From the NCBI RefSeq assembly GCF_004123905.1, contig NZ_MZXW01000004.1:186001-250000 (forward strand): a stretch of 64,000 nucleotides of DNA, read 5' to 3'. The notes below the pieces were generated by a model, which was given only the letters and a program-made list of their open reading frames with translations, made no database searches and was not told where the DNA came from. A program made the translations under genes and the position numbers. This DNA comes from Bradyrhizobium betae. GTDB lineage: Bacteria; Pseudomonadota; Alphaproteobacteria; Rhizobiales; Xanthobacteraceae. Below are positions 27,105-36,616 of this stretch, piece by piece (within the stretch, counting starts at the first letter, position 1; each line of letters begins with the position of its first letter).

Positions 27105-27618
27105 TGTAGAGGGCCCGGACCAGCGCCGCTTCCTCGGCGGCGAGATCGTCGAGGACTGGTTGTGTGACGTCGAGGCAATGATAGACGATGTGCCCGTTCT
27201 CCTCGCCGGCCGGCACCGTCCCGGGCAGCAGGCTGGTGAGTGTCGTGAACACGTTCTGCCGTACGCCGCGTGATAGCCGGGACGGATAGGCGACGAATCC
27301 CGGATGCAGCGGCAATCGGGGATGCAGTGCGCGTCCCGCGACGTCTATGCCGGCGACGATGGAGTGATAGAGGAAAAGCAGCGCCAATCGGGCGATGGCC
27401 ACGAGCGAACGCCGCGAGCTGCTGGGTTCGAGCAGGTGCAGGCTGGTCCAGGTTGCCGTGGCGATCGCAACCGCAGCGGCAGGAAAATCTCCTGGATTGG
27501 CTCCGGCGAGAACGAGCCAGAGGCAGAGGAACGATGCTGCCCTGAACATCGCGATCCGCCACAATTGTCCACCCCTGATGGCCGCGCGCCCGTCTCGATC
27601 ACGGGAGGACCCTGTCAT
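27097..27618 (-). CDS. mnhE: Mrp/Mnh-type antiporter subunit E
   Basis: A 173-residue MrpE-family protein and the first gene of the antiporter operon. It shows FLCLWLVLAGANPGDFPAAA, a central ALLFLYHSIVAGIDVAGRAL, then LTSLLPGTVPAGEENGHIVY with HCLDV near the end. The 'SLxPGTxP' motif is typical of MrpE. The N-terminal ~22 residues (DRDGRAAIRGGQLWRIAM) may be over-annotated; an internal ATG near residue 24 gives the family-like start. Confidence 0.88.
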   Translation of the reverse strand: MTGSSRDRDGRAAIRGGQLWRIAMFRAASFLCLWLVLAGANPGDFPAAAVAIATATWTSLHLLEPSSSRRSLVAIARLALLFLYHSIVAGIDVAGRALHPRLPLHPGFVAYPSRLSRGVRQNVFTTLTSLLPGTVPAGEENGHIVYHCLDVTQPVLDDLAAEEAALVRALYND

Positions 27619-27836
27619 GTCGGCTTCCTCGGTTGCTTCGGATTTGCGTCGCCAGATTCGACAGCACCTTCAGGAGGCGGGTTCGCTGGCGGCGCCTTCC
27701 TCGGCAGATCATTTAATGCACTGAGCCGCAAGCCGGCGTAGCGATACATAATCATCCAGAACGGCTCCGATGGCGCCCACGAGCGGATCGTACGGCGCCA
27801 TCGTCTTGGATAGGATCTCGCGACCCTGCCGCGCAA
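27619..27836 (-). other. Short gap upstream of the antiporter operon
   Basis: The 218-base stretch between the DUF3551 gene and mnhE holds no gene I can defend. A frame in the - direction could give a ~30-residue peptide (MAPYDPLVGAIGAVLDDYVS...), and another in-frame stretch gives a 73-residue Arg/Pro-rich polypeptide. Neither has a Shine-Dalgarno of note. Promoter sequences for the antiporter operon should lie here, but I cannot pick a clear -35/-10 pair. Confidence 0.3.
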
Positions 27837-28040
27837 CTAGCGCGACGCCTGCCTAGCGAAGCAGGTGCCGCCCCTTCCGCTCCTGGACGCGCGGCACTGC
27901 TCCTCGGTGGAATACCTGCAATGGGTCATTCCCTTGAACTTGGAGCACCATTGATTCTGCTGAGCTTGCGCCTGTGATGCGACGGGCGTGATCGCCAGTG
28001 TCCCCAGGATGGCGATGGCAACCAAGATAAATTTTCGCAT
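27837..28040 (-). CDS. Small exported DUF3551-family protein
   Basis: A 67-residue protein with a cleavable signal (KFILVAIAILGTLAITPVAS) and the DUF3551 Cys pattern: WCSKFKGMTHCRYSTEEQC, then ASRSGRGGTCF. The four Cys are spaced for two disulfides. DUF3551 is abundant in Bradyrhizobium-like genomes and has no known function. It stands alone, transcribed away from the RND adaptor at 28355. Confidence 0.85.
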   Translation of the reverse strand: MRKFILVAIAILGTLAITPVASQAQAQQNQWCSKFKGMTHCRYSTEEQCRASRSGRGGTCFARQASR

Positions 28041-28354
28041 TTGAAATCCTCCTGATCCGTCGGTTCGGTGGGAGCTACGTTCAAGCGTCGTTCTTCAAGC
28101 GTTTGCTTCACCTGACCGTTGCATCATGTCGTGTCAGCGAAGCTGGCGGTATTGGGTGATTGCCTGATCGGGGCTCGGGAATCTCCCAAGGCACAAGCCA
28201 CGGTGAACCACGATTACATCCGGTTGCGTCGAGTAGATTTACCGATGTCGGCAGCGGGCCCCATCAGCAAACATGCCAACCACGACACCGAACCAACTCA
28301 ACCTCGGAAAGGCCGATCTGCCCGGCAACATTTCACTCCGGAACGGAAGAGCTC
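28041..28354. other. Divergent intergenic region before the second RND operon
   Basis: This 314-base region separates the DUF3551 gene (- strand) and the RND adaptor (+ strand), so promoters in both directions are expected. The + frame extends leftward to 28160 without a stop, but its translation is low in hydrophobic residues and lacks a ribosome-binding site, so I treat it as non-coding. I see no convincing dyad or -35/-10 pair. Confidence 0.35.
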
Positions 28355-29464
28355 ATGTTCACGCGCGGCTGCCGATCTACGCCTCGACGCATCGTCACAC
28401 TGACTTTCCTCGCTGCGTTCTCGCCGATTGTCGCAGGCTGCGGCAGAGAAGCGGCAACGAATGACACGCCCGTGCCGCGGATCGTACGTACGGCGACCGT
28501 TGAAAAACGCAAAATCACCACGCCCCTGACATTTTCCGGCCGGGTCGAAGCTGAAGACGAAGTGAATGTGGCATTCCGGATATCCGGGCGGCTGTCGAAC
28601 AACGACACCAAGATCGGCGATCGGGTCAAGGCCGGCCAGGTGCTGGCACGATTGGAGTCCCAGAACGAGCTGAACGCACTGCGGCAGGCCCAGGCATCTC
28701 TCGCCGCGGCCCAGGGGCAGTTGACGCAGGCCCGCAATCACTTCGACCGTCAGGAGACGCTTTTGGCGCAAGGCTGGACCACGCGCGTCAATTACGATGC
28801 TGCGACCCAGGCGCAGCAAACGGCGCGATCGCAGGTTGATGCAGCCGAAGCGGCACTGAGCGCCGCGCATGACCTCGTCGGTTTCACTGAACTGAAGGCC
28901 GATGCTCCTGGAGTGATCACCGCCACCGGTCCAGGAGCCGGCGAGGTGGTCCAGGCCGGGCAGATGATCGCGAGGATCGCTCGGCAAGACGGCCGCGATG
29001 CGGTCTTCGACGTCCCCTCTCAAATGGTCAGATCTGCTTCGGCCGATCCGGAGGTCGAGGTCAGCCTGGCCGATGATCCTACTATCATGGCCAAAGGGCG
29101 CATTCGCGAAGTTGCCGCGCAGGCGAGTGCCGTGACCAGGACGTTCGAGGTGAGGGTCGGTCTGACCGATCCTCCGCCGGCGATGCGCCTTGGCGCGACG
29201 GTCGTCGGACGGGTGAGCACGAGCGCGGGGCCGATGATCGATATTCCGTCCTCCGCCCTGACCAGGATGAACCAGCGCCCCGCCGTGTGGGTCGTCGATC
29301 CGACCGCCGGTACAGTCTCGGTGCGCAATGTGGACGTCCTTCGGTTCGATGAAGCCCAGGCGGTGATTTCGCAGGGACTGGACACCGGCGAGGTCGTCGT
29401 TACCGCCGGCGTCCAGGCGCTTCATCCGGGTCAGAAGGTCCGGGTTCTCGGATCAGGGCAATGA
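28355..29464 (+). CDS. RND efflux adaptor lipoprotein
   Basis: A 369-residue membrane-fusion protein using the ATG at 28355, which puts a lipoprotein signal at the N-terminus (TLTFLAAFSPIVAGC; Cys about residue 27). Features are a first lipoyl half (FSGRVEAEDEVNVAFRISGR), an alpha-hairpin (about 70-145, Ala/Gln-rich), a second lipoyl half (ELKADAPGVITATGPGAGEV), a beta-barrel, and a C-terminal membrane-proximal domain. It is acylated and periplasmic, bridging the RND pump to an outer-membrane channel. The ATGA at 29461 couples it to the pump. Confidence 0.92.
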   Translation: MFTRGCRSTPRRIVTLTFLAAFSPIVAGCGREAATNDTPVPRIVRTATVEKRKITTPLTFSGRVEAEDEVNVAFRISGRLSNNDTKIGDRVKAGQVLARLESQNELNALRQAQASLAAAQGQLTQARNHFDRQETLLAQGWTTRVNYDAATQAQQTARSQVDAAEAALSAAHDLVGFTELKADAPGVITATGPGAGEVVQAGQMIARIARQDGRDAVFDVPSQMVRSASADPEVEVSLADDPTIMAKGRIREVAAQASAVTRTFEVRVGLTDPPPAMRLGATVVGRVSTSAGPMIDIPSSALTRMNQRPAVWVVDPTAGTVSVRNVDVLRFDEAQAVISQGLDTGEVVVTAGVQALHPGQKVRVLGSGQ

Positions 29465-32400
29465 GCGGAATCAATCTTTCCGATTGGGCGCTGAAACATC
29501 GCTCGCTGGTCGTCTATATGATGATCATTGCGGTGGTTGCGGGTGGGCTGTTCTATTTTCGCTTGGGTCGCAACGAAGATCCTGCCTTCATCATCAAGAC
29601 CATGGTCGTTCAGGCAGCCTGGCCTGGCGCATCCGTGGAGGAGACGATGAAACAGGTGACGGAGCGCCTCGAACGCCGCCTGCAGGAAACGCCGCATCTC
29701 GACTTCCTGCGCAGTTTCACGAGAGCAGGGGTTTCGACCGTCTTCGTGAACCTGAAGGGGAGCGCCAGCGCGAAGGAGGTCGCCGACACCTGGTACCATG
29801 TGCGCAAGTCGATTGGCGACATGCGCCATACGCTGCCCGCCGGTGTGGTCGGGCCCGGGTTTAATGACGAATTCGGGGATACGTTCGGGATCATCTACGG
29901 CTTCACCAGCGATGGCTTCAGCCAGCGTGAGCTGCGCGACCGAGTCGAGGATATCCGCTCGAAACTGCTGCTCGTGCCTGACGTGTCGAAGATCGAGCTT
30001 TTGGGCGAGCAGGACGAGGTGATCTTCGTCGAGTTTTCCACGAAGGAGCTTGCGGCGCTCGGAGTTGATCGGTCCGCCCTTATTGCAGCGCTCCAGTCGC
30101 AGAACATCGTACGGCCGGCGGGAACGATACAGACCAGCTCCGAAAGCATTTCGATTCGTGTGTCAGGCGGCTTCCAGTCCGAACAGGACATCGCCAACAT
30201 CAATTTTTCGGCGGGCGGGCGCATGCTTCGCTTGAGCGACATCGCACGGGTGCGGCGCGGTTACACCGACCCGCCCCATCCGATGTTTCGGGTCAACGGA
30301 AAGCCAGCCATAGGACTCGCAATCGCCATGCGGGATGGCGGGGATATTCTTGCGCTGGGGGCCAACATCACAAAAGCGATGACGCAGATTACCGCGGAGC
30401 TCCCGATCGGGATCGAGCCGAGCCTGGTCGCGGACCAGCCCGTCGTGGTCGATCACGCCATTCGGGAGTTCATGGTCTCGCTGCTGCAGGCGATCGCCAT
30501 CATCATGGTGGTGAGTTTCATCAGCCTCGGCGTGCGACCCGGCCTGATCATCGCGCTTGCCATACCGTTCACGCTGGCGATCGTCTTGCCGATCATGGGT
30601 CTGCTGAGCATCGACATGCAGCGAATATCGCTGGGCGCGCTGATTATCGCGCTCGCCTTGCTGGTCGACGATGCGATGACGACGACCGACGCGACGCTCA
30701 CCAAACTGGCGGAGGGGGCCAGCAAGGTCGAGGCGGCAACTTTCGCCTACCGGACCCACGCGATGGCGATGCTCGCCGGCACGCTTGTGACGATCGCCGG
30801 CTTCATTCCGGTGGGCTTTGCGGCGAGCTCGGCGGGCGAGTACACGTTTTCGCTGTTCGCCGTGGTCACGATCGCACTGCTGGTCTCATGGATGGTCGCC
30901 GTCATTTTCACGCCGCTGCTTGGCGCCGCGATCCTCGTTCCGCCCAGGCAAGGCAACTCGGCCGATCCGGGCAGGATTTTCCGGATGTACCGGAGCTTCC
31001 TGACATCGGCGATGCGCGCGAAATGGCTGACCATTGCGATCTCGGTGGCGCTCTTTGTCGGCTCGGTCCTTGCGATACCGTTGATCCCCCGGCAGTTCTT
31101 TCCGTCGTCGGATCGTCCGGAACTGCTGGTCGATGTCAGCCTGCCCCAAAACGCTTCGATCTACGCGAGCGAAGCTGCGGCGAAGCGCCTGGATGCGGCG
31201 CTCGCGGCGGACCCCGATGTGGCGCGATGGAGCACCTATGTCGGACGCGGCGCCATCCGCTTTTACTTGCCTCTCAATGTCCAGCTCCCGAACGACTTCT
31301 TCACGCAGACGGTGGTCATCGCAAAAGATGTCGCAGCGCGTGATCGCCTGCATGCCAGGCTCGAAAAACTGCTGGCCGAAGAATTCCCCAAGGCCACCGC
31401 ATTCGTTTCGCCGCTCGAACTCGGGCCGCCGGTCGGATGGCCGATCCAGTATCGGGTCGATGGGACTGACGTGGAACGGGTACGAGAGATCGCGCTCAGG
31501 GTCGGACAGATCGTCGCGTCAAGTCGGGACACCAAGCAGGTCAATTTCGACTGGATGGAGCCCGACCGGCAGGTGCGCATCCGCGTCGACCAGAACGAGG
31601 CACGCCAACTCGGCCTCAGTTCGCAGGCGATCGCGACCGTCCTGAACGCTGTCATCACGGGCACGCCCATCACGCAGGTCCGCGACGATATCTATCTGGT
31701 CAACGTGGTGGCGCGCGCGACCGACGAGCAGAGGGTCTCGCTGGACAGTTTGCGCAATCTGCAAGTGGGGCTGCCGGGCGGACAGACCGTTCCTCTCGGC
31801 CAGTTTGCGTCCTTCGAGTATGACCAGGAGTTTCCACTCATCTGGAGGCGCGACCGCGTTCCGACCTTGACGGTCCAGGCTGCGATCGTCGGCGACAAAT
31901 TGCCGGAAAGCGTGGTCGCCTCGCTGTTGCCGGCGATCGAGACGTTCAGAAAGACGCTTCCGCCGTCGTACAGCGTGGTCGTGGGCGGGACGGTGGAGGA
32001 GAGCCAGAAGGCGCAGGCATCGGTGCTGGCCGTTGTGCCGGTGATGCTTTTCGTCATGTTCACGGTCCTGATGGTGCAGCTCCAAAGTTTCCCTCGACTG
32101 TTCATGGTCTTGAGCGTGGCGCCGCTCGGGCTGATCGGGGTGGTCGCAGCCTTGATGCTGTCCGGGAGACCGCTTGGCTTCGTCGCCATTCTGGGGGTCC
32201 TCGCGCTCCTCGGTATGATCAGCAAGAACGCGGTCATCCTGATCGGTCAGATCGACGCGGAACGCGCCCTGGGTAAGACGCCTTGGGACGCCGCGGTCGA
32301 CGCCAGCAGCTCCCGGTTCCGGCCAATCATGTTGACGGCCGTATCGACCGTCCTTGGGATGATCCCGATCGCGCCAACGGTGTTTTGGGGGCCGATGGCG

Positions 32401-32526
32401 TTTGCGATCATGGGCGGCCTGCTGGTTGCGACGGTTCTGACCCTGGTCTTCCTCCCGACATTGTATGTGGCCTGGTTTGGTCGCGATGGAAAAGGGCAGC
32501 GTTCAGCGGAATCGCGCCCCTCTTAG
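29461..32526 (+). CDS. RND efflux pump inner-membrane transporter
   Basis: A 1021-residue RND transporter. It opens with SDWALKHRSLVVYMMIIAVV and has the proton-relay motif in ALIIALALLVDDAMTTTDAT (about residue 405). The second half ends in GMISKNAVILIGQIDAERAL and FLPTLYVAWFGRD. It is divergent from the pump at 13068 and belongs to the branch often annotated as multidrug or heavy-metal-associated HAE efflux; the substrate is not deducible. Its start overlaps the adaptor stop. Confidence 0.94.
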   Translation: MSGINLSDWALKHRSLVVYMMIIAVVAGGLFYFRLGRNEDPAFIIKTMVVQAAWPGASVEETMKQVTERLERRLQETPHLDFLRSFTRAGVSTVFVNLKGSASAKEVADTWYHVRKSIGDMRHTLPAGVVGPGFNDEFGDTFGIIYGFTSDGFSQRELRDRVEDIRSKLLLVPDVSKIELLGEQDEVIFVEFSTKELAALGVDRSALIAALQSQNIVRPAGTIQTSSESISIRVSGGFQSEQDIANINFSAGGRMLRLSDIARVRRGYTDPPHPMFRVNGKPAIGLAIAMRDGGDILALGANITKAMTQITAELPIGIEPSLVADQPVVVDHAIREFMVSLLQAIAIIMVVSFISLGVRPGLIIALAIPFTLAIVLPIMGLLSIDMQRISLGALIIALALLVDDAMTTTDATLTKLAEGASKVEAATFAYRTHAMAMLAGTLVTIAGFIPVGFAASSAGEYTFSLFAVVTIALLVSWMVAVIFTPLLGAAILVPPRQGNSADPGRIFRMYRSFLTSAMRAKWLTIAISVALFVGSVLAIPLIPRQFFPSSDRPELLVDVSLPQNASIYASEAAAKRLDAALAADPDVARWSTYVGRGAIRFYLPLNVQLPNDFFTQTVVIAKDVAARDRLHARLEKLLAEEFPKATAFVSPLELGPPVGWPIQYRVDGTDVERVREIALRVGQIVASSRDTKQVNFDWMEPDRQVRIRVDQNEARQLGLSSQAIATVLNAVITGTPITQVRDDIYLVNVVARATDEQRVSLDSLRNLQVGLPGGQTVPLGQFASFEYDQEFPLIWRRDRVPTLTVQAAIVGDKLPESVVASLLPAIETFRKTLPPSYSVVVGGTVEESQKAQASVLAVVPVMLFVMFTVLMVQLQSFPRLFMVLSVAPLGLIGVVAALMLSGRPLGFVAILGVLALLGMISKNAVILIGQIDAERALGKTPWDAAVDASSSRFRPIMLTAVSTVLGMIPIAPTVFWGPMAFAIMGGLLVATVLTLVFLPTLYVAWFGRDGKGQRSAESRPS

Positions 32527-32578
32527 TTGCTGTTCGCGGGGGATTCCTCGCGACCGCCTCGGTAGTCCACCCGATGGG

Positions 32579-32598
32579 GCGCCTCCTATCCGAGGCGC
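32579..32598. terminator. Inverted repeat downstream of the RND operon
   Basis: GCGCCTC (32579-32585), a 6-base loop CTATCC, and GAGGCGC (32592-32598) form a perfect 7-bp GC-rich stem 53 bases after the RND stop. There is no following T tract, so it would be a weak or Rho-assisted terminator, or an mRNA-stabilising hairpin. It lies 68 bases before the arginine antiporter gene. Confidence 0.4.
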
Positions 32599-32666
32599 AT
32601 GGTGTCGGCTCAAAGAGTGCCACCCGGCGAGGATATTGCGCATCGCCTGCGGCTTGAGGTCCTCAT

Positions 32667-34100
32667 ATGACTGGGACGCCATCAGTCCAGAAGCTCTCGC
32701 TGTTCGCCCTGACCGCGATGGTGGTCGGCTCGATGGTGGGCTCGGGCATCTTCTCGCTGCCCCGGACCTTCGGCATCGCCACCGGCCCGTTCGGCGCCAT
32801 CTTCGCTTGGTGTATCGCCGGTGGTGGCATGTACACAATGGCCCGCGTTTTCCAGACGTTGGCCGAACGGAGGCCTGATCTCGACGCAGGTGTCTATGCC
32901 TATGCGAAGGACGGATTTGGCGACTATCCCGGTTTCCTGTCTGCGCTTGGCTATTGGACGGGAAGCTGCATAGGCAACGTATCCTATTGGGTCCTGATCA
33001 AGTCGACGCTGGGCGCGTTCTTTCCCGTGTTTGGTGACGGCAATACGATCATCGCGATCATCGTCGCGTCCGTCGGGATCTGGCTATTTCACTTCATGAT
33101 CCTGCGCGGTGTGCAGCAGGCTGCGGCGATCAACACTATCGTCACCATCGCCAAGATCGTGCCGATTTTGATCTTCATCGCCATTCTCATCTTTGCGTTC
33201 AGAGCCGACGTGTTCCGCGCCAATTTCTGGGGCGGCGAGGGCATGCCGGAGAAGGGTCTTTTCGACCAGATCCGCGCCACCATGCTGGTCACGGTGTTCG
33301 TGTTTCTCGGGATCGAGGGCGCTAGCGTCTATTCACGCTACGCAAAGGAGCGATCCCACGTTGGCGCTGCGACGATTTTGGGTTTTGTGATCGTCACCAG
33401 TCTCATGGTGCTCGTCACCATGCTGCCCTATGCGGTGCTTCCCCGCGCGGAAATCGCCGACATGCGGCAGCCGTCCATGGCGACGGTGCTTGAAGCGGTG
33501 GTCGGCCATTGGGGCGCCGTCTTCGTCAGCATCGGGCTTCTGGTCTCAGTGCTCGGGGCTTATCTTGCCTGGTCCCTGATCTGCGCCGAGGTGCTCTCGG
33601 CGGCCGGCCGGACCAGGGACATGCCGGCCCTATTCGGCACCGAGAATGCGAACAAGGTCCCCGCTGCGGCGCTGTGGCTGACGAATGTCATCGTTCAGCT
33701 CTTCGTCATCAGCACCTATTGGTCCCGGGACGCTTTTGCCCTGATGCTAAATCTGACGAGTGTCATGAATCTCATTCCGTTTTTCCTGGTTGCCGCCTAC
33801 GGGCTCTTGCTGGTCAAGCGGGGCGAGACTTATGAGAAGCGTCCGGACCAGCGCAGACGCGACCTGATCTTTACGGGCATCGCTGTCATCTACACGCTGT
33901 TTCTGATCAATGCGGCCGGAATGAAATACCTGCTCTTGGCGGCCATTCTCTACGCGCCCGGCACGGTGCTGTATTTCTGGGCTCGCTTCGAACAGAAGGC
34001 GAAGGTCTTTACTGCGGTTGAGTGGGGTATCTTCATCGCAGTCGTCGCCGCCGCGGCTGTCGGGATCCACGGATTGGCTACCGGCTACATCACGATCTAG
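32667..34100 (+). CDS. arcD: APC-family arginine/ornithine-type antiporter
   Basis: A 477-residue, 12-13 helix APC transporter with [20 protein letters not shown] near the N-terminus. It has [40 protein letters not shown] and [20 protein letters not shown], features of the arginine/ornithine (ArcD/AdiC-like) branch. It is immediately followed (26 bases) by arginine deiminase, so arginine uptake in exchange for a deiminase pathway product is likely. The paralogue at 19987 shares these landmarks. Confidence 0.9.
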   Translation: MTGTPSVQKLSLFALTAMVVGSMVGSGIFSLPRTFGIATGPFGAIFAWCIAGGGMYTMARVFQTLAERRPDLDAGVYAYAKDGFGDYPGFLSALGYWTGSCIGNVSYWVLIKSTLGAFFPVFGDGNTIIAIIVASVGIWLFHFMILRGVQQAAAINTIVTIAKIVPILIFIAILIFAFRADVFRANFWGGEGMPEKGLFDQIRATMLVTVFVFLGIEGASVYSRYAKERSHVGAATILGFVIVTSLMVLVTMLPYAVLPRAEIADMRQPSMATVLEAVVGHWGAVFVSIGLLVSVLGAYLAWSLICAEVLSAAGRTRDMPALFGTENANKVPAAALWLTNVIVQLFVISTYWSRDAFALMLNLTSVMNLIPFFLVAAYGLLLVKRGETYEKRPDQRRRDLIFTGIAVIYTLFLINAAGMKYLLLAAILYAPGTVLYFWARFEQKAKVFTAVEWGIFIAVVAAAAVGIHGLATGYITI

Positions 34101-34126
34101 GCAGGGCAACTCCCGGGAGAACTCCC

Positions 34127-35389
34127 ATGGCGAAGCAGACATCGGACACCTCGGTTCCTTTTGGGGTCCATTCAGAGGTCGGCCAGTTGAGGAAGGTGAT
34201 GGTCTGCTCCCCTGGCCGCGCCCATCAACGGCTCACGCCGTCCAACTGCGATACGCTGTTGTTCGACGACGTGCTGTGGGTGGACAACGCCAAGCGCGAT
34301 CATTTCGATTTCGTGCAGAAAATGCGCGACCGCGGCGTTGATGTCGTCGAAATGCACAATCTGCTTGCCGAAACCGTCGCCATTCCCGAGGCGAGGAAGT
34401 GGATCCTCGACCATCAGGTGGTTCCCGACCAGGTCGGTCTCGGTCTCATCGACGAACTGCGTTCCTTTCTCGAGAGCCTCAAACCGAGCGATCTGGCGGA
34501 AACCCTGATCGGTGGCGTGTCGACCTATGACTTCCCGGACGCCCATGGCGGGGAAGCGCTCAAGCTGGTCCGCGAAGCGGCGGGCATGACCGAATACCTG
34601 CTGCCGCCACTTCCCAATACGCTGTACACGCGGGACACGACCTGTTGGATTTATGGCGGCGTCACCTTGAACTCGCTCTTTTGGCCGGCGCGGCATGAAG
34701 AGCCAATCCTTGCTGCTGCCATTTACAAGTTCCATCCGGATTTCGCCGGCAAGGTCAACGTCTGGTGGGGCGATCCAACCAAGGACCACGGCCTTGCCAC
34801 CTTCGAAGGCGGCGACGTGATGCCGATCGGCAAGGGCAATGTCCTCGTTGGCTTGAGCGAACGTACCTCGCGGCAGGCCATCAGCCAGGTTGCCGCGGCC
34901 CTGTTCGAGAAGAAGGTGGCCGAACGCGTGATCGTGGCGGCCATGCCGAAGCTGCGCGCGGCGATGCATTTGGATACCGTGTTCACCTTCGCCGACCGTG
35001 ATTGCGTGCTGCTTTATCCCGATATTGTCAACAGCATCACGGCGTTTTCCTACCGCCCTGCGAATAATTCCGCCGGGGTCGAGCTGCGCAAGGATGAGAA
35101 GGCATTTGTGGATGTCGTGGCCGAAGCCCTTGGCCTGAAGAAGCTGCGCGTCGTCGAGACTGGCGGCAACGCCTATATGCGCGAACGCACTCAATGGGAC
35201 AGCGGTGCCAACCTTGTTTGTGTCTCTCCGGGCGTCGTGTTCGCCTATGATCGCAACACCTACACCAACACCTTGCTGCGGAAGGAAGGCATCGAAGTGA
35301 TCACGATTGTTGGGGCGGAGCTCGGGCGTGGCCGCGGCGGCGGTCATTGCATGACGTGCCCGATCATCAGAGACGCCGTGGATTCCTAG
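34127..35389 (+). CDS. arcA: Arginine deiminase
   Basis: A 420-residue guanidino-group-modifying enzyme converting L-arginine to L-citrulline and ammonia. The nucleophilic Cys lies near the C-terminus in [10 protein letters not shown] (Cys408). Other family blocks are [57 protein letters not shown] and [13 protein letters not shown]. The ATG at 34127 fits the family N-terminus; upstream in-frame sequence overlaps the transporter and is excluded. No ornithine carbamoyltransferase or carbamate kinase gene is present nearby, so the citrulline may be exported or used elsewhere. Confidence 0.95.
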   Translation: MAKQTSDTSVPFGVHSEVGQLRKVMVCSPGRAHQRLTPSNCDTLLFDDVLWVDNAKRDHFDFVQKMRDRGVDVVEMHNLLAETVAIPEARKWILDHQVVPDQVGLGLIDELRSFLESLKPSDLAETLIGGVSTYDFPDAHGGEALKLVREAAGMTEYLLPPLPNTLYTRDTTCWIYGGVTLNSLFWPARHEEPILAAAIYKFHPDFAGKVNVWWGDPTKDHGLATFEGGDVMPIGKGNVLVGLSERTSRQAISQVAAALFEKKVAERVIVAAMPKLRAAMHLDTVFTFADRDCVLLYPDIVNSITAFSYRPANNSAGVELRKDEKAFVDVVAEALGLKKLRVVETGGNAYMRERTQWDSGANLVCVSPGVVFAYDRNTYTNTLLRKEGIEVITIVGAELGRGRGGGHCMTCPIIRDAVDS

Positions 35390-35541
35390 GTGGATCGACC
35401 AGATTGCCAGTAACCGCCGCGTGTGGCAGGTCCAGTACGGCTCCCCCTGGCGAGCGCAACCAAAGATGTAAACCAACAACATTAACACGCCACAATTATC
35501 GCTCACCCTGGGACAATTCGTGGTGTTCGCAGAGCGATGGG

Positions 35542-36354
35542 ATGGCCATGCGACGCTCATTTTCCGTATTGCCGGTGCTCGCAGTGTTCAGCGCAGGCAG
35601 CGCCTGGGCGGCAGAACTTGACCGCGCGGAGATGAGGACGAGCACCGTTCCGGTGCCATCCTGGAGCGTCGTCGGCTCGGTCTCGCCGACTTTTACCGAC
35701 AATGCGCTGTTCAGCCGTGACGGCCGCAAGTCGGACGCCTACTACGAGCCTGACGTGAGCGTCAGGTTGGACGGTTATTTGACAAACGACCTGTCCTATC
35801 GACTCTATGCCCGCGCGCAGTATGAGGCGTTTGCGACGGAGAAGGACGGAAATGCCGCGATCGCGCGCTTGGGTGGGCGCCTGACCGAGAACTGGAACGG
35901 CTGGCGGTTCTCCGCCATCTACGAGAACCGCTACGATTTCGATGGCGTCTACCGTGATCTCGCATTTATCTCGCACGACGTGATGGGTTCCGTGGCTCGT
36001 GACTTCCAGGTCAACAATGTCACGCTGTCGCCGTTGTTGCTGTTGACCTATCGGTTTTCTGATCTGGCGGAAGCTCGCCGTTGGCGCTTTGACGCCGTTC
36101 TCGGCATTGAGGTCAAACTCGATTCAAAATGGTCGATCGTGAGCGCGCCGCTATTCGAAGCCTATTGGTTTACCGGCGGATTGAATTCCGGCCGGGAGGA
36201 CCAGCTCTATTCCGCTGATATCGGTCTGAAGTATAATTTTGCCAGTAACCTGTCGCTGACGACCACCGTGCTGTACGAGGCCCGTACGTCGAACGTTCCG
36301 CTTCGCCATTACAGGGATCTTCGGATCGGTCCGCGGCTCGACTTCGCCTTTTGA
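35542..36354 (+). CDS. Putative outer-membrane beta-barrel protein
   Basis: A 270-residue exported protein with a cleavable signal (FSVLPVLAVFSAGSAWAAEL) and a repeated alternation of polar and aromatic residues ending in Phe (RIGPRLDFAF), typical of outer-membrane beta-strands. Recognisable strands are SVSPTFTDNALFSRDG, YRLYARAQYEAFATEK, WRFSAIYENRYDFDGVY and ADIGLKYNFASNLSLTTTVL. I do not recognise the family. It may be related to alphaproteobacterial OmpW- or surface-antigen-like barrels. The upstream in-frame extension overlaps arcA and is not likely coding. Confidence 0.65.
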   Translation: MAMRRSFSVLPVLAVFSAGSAWAAELDRAEMRTSTVPVPSWSVVGSVSPTFTDNALFSRDGRKSDAYYEPDVSVRLDGYLTNDLSYRLYARAQYEAFATEKDGNAAIARLGGRLTENWNGWRFSAIYENRYDFDGVYRDLAFISHDVMGSVARDFQVNNVTLSPLLLLTYRFSDLAEARRWRFDAVLGIEVKLDSKWSIVSAPLFEAYWFTGGLNSGREDQLYSADIGLKYNFASNLSLTTTVLYEARTSNVPLRHYRDLRIGPRLDFAF

Positions 36355-36367
36355 GAGAGTGCCTTAA

Positions 36368-36616
36368 ATGCTTGTGAGACGCCTGTTTGTATTGCTGTGG
36401 ACGGTTCTCGGAATGACGGCCGCGACCGCCGCAGCGGCGGATCCGCGTGATTCCGTCGAACGAAGCCAGCGCCTGGATACCAATGCGCTGAGGGACGACG
36501 TTGCGCAAAATCGTCTCCGGGGGCCGTCTCATCCCCTGGTGATTGCACCTGCACCACAGCCCGCTCCGATCCCCAAGCGAAAGAAGTCGAGCGCAAGCAA
36601 CGGCAGCAATCGATAG
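36368..36616 (+). CDS. Small exported basic protein
   Basis: An 82-residue protein with a signal peptide (VRRLFVLLWTVLGMTAATAA, cleaved near AAADP). A short acidic helix follows (VERSQRLDTNALRDDVAQNR), then a Pro/Lys tail (PAPQPAPIPKRKKSSASNGS). It begins 14 bases after the outer-membrane protein and is probably co-transcribed with it. No homologue is recognised. The Pro-rich basic end could contact the cell envelope, which is inference. Confidence 0.55.
   Translation: MLVRRLFVLLWTVLGMTAATAAAADPRDSVERSQRLDTNALRDDVAQNRLRGPSHPLVIAPAPQPAPIPKRKKSSASNGSNR

Noticed and set aside
27615..27836. 73-residue - strand frame before mnhE
   Set aside because: Arg/Pro-rich composition, no signal, no Shine-Dalgarno and an alternative frame of similar quality; insufficient support as a gene.
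34172..35560. Long - strand frame (~462 codons) opposite arginine deiminase
   Set aside because: The arcA gene accounts for the region, with catalytic Cys and all motifs. The antisense chain has no fold-like pattern.
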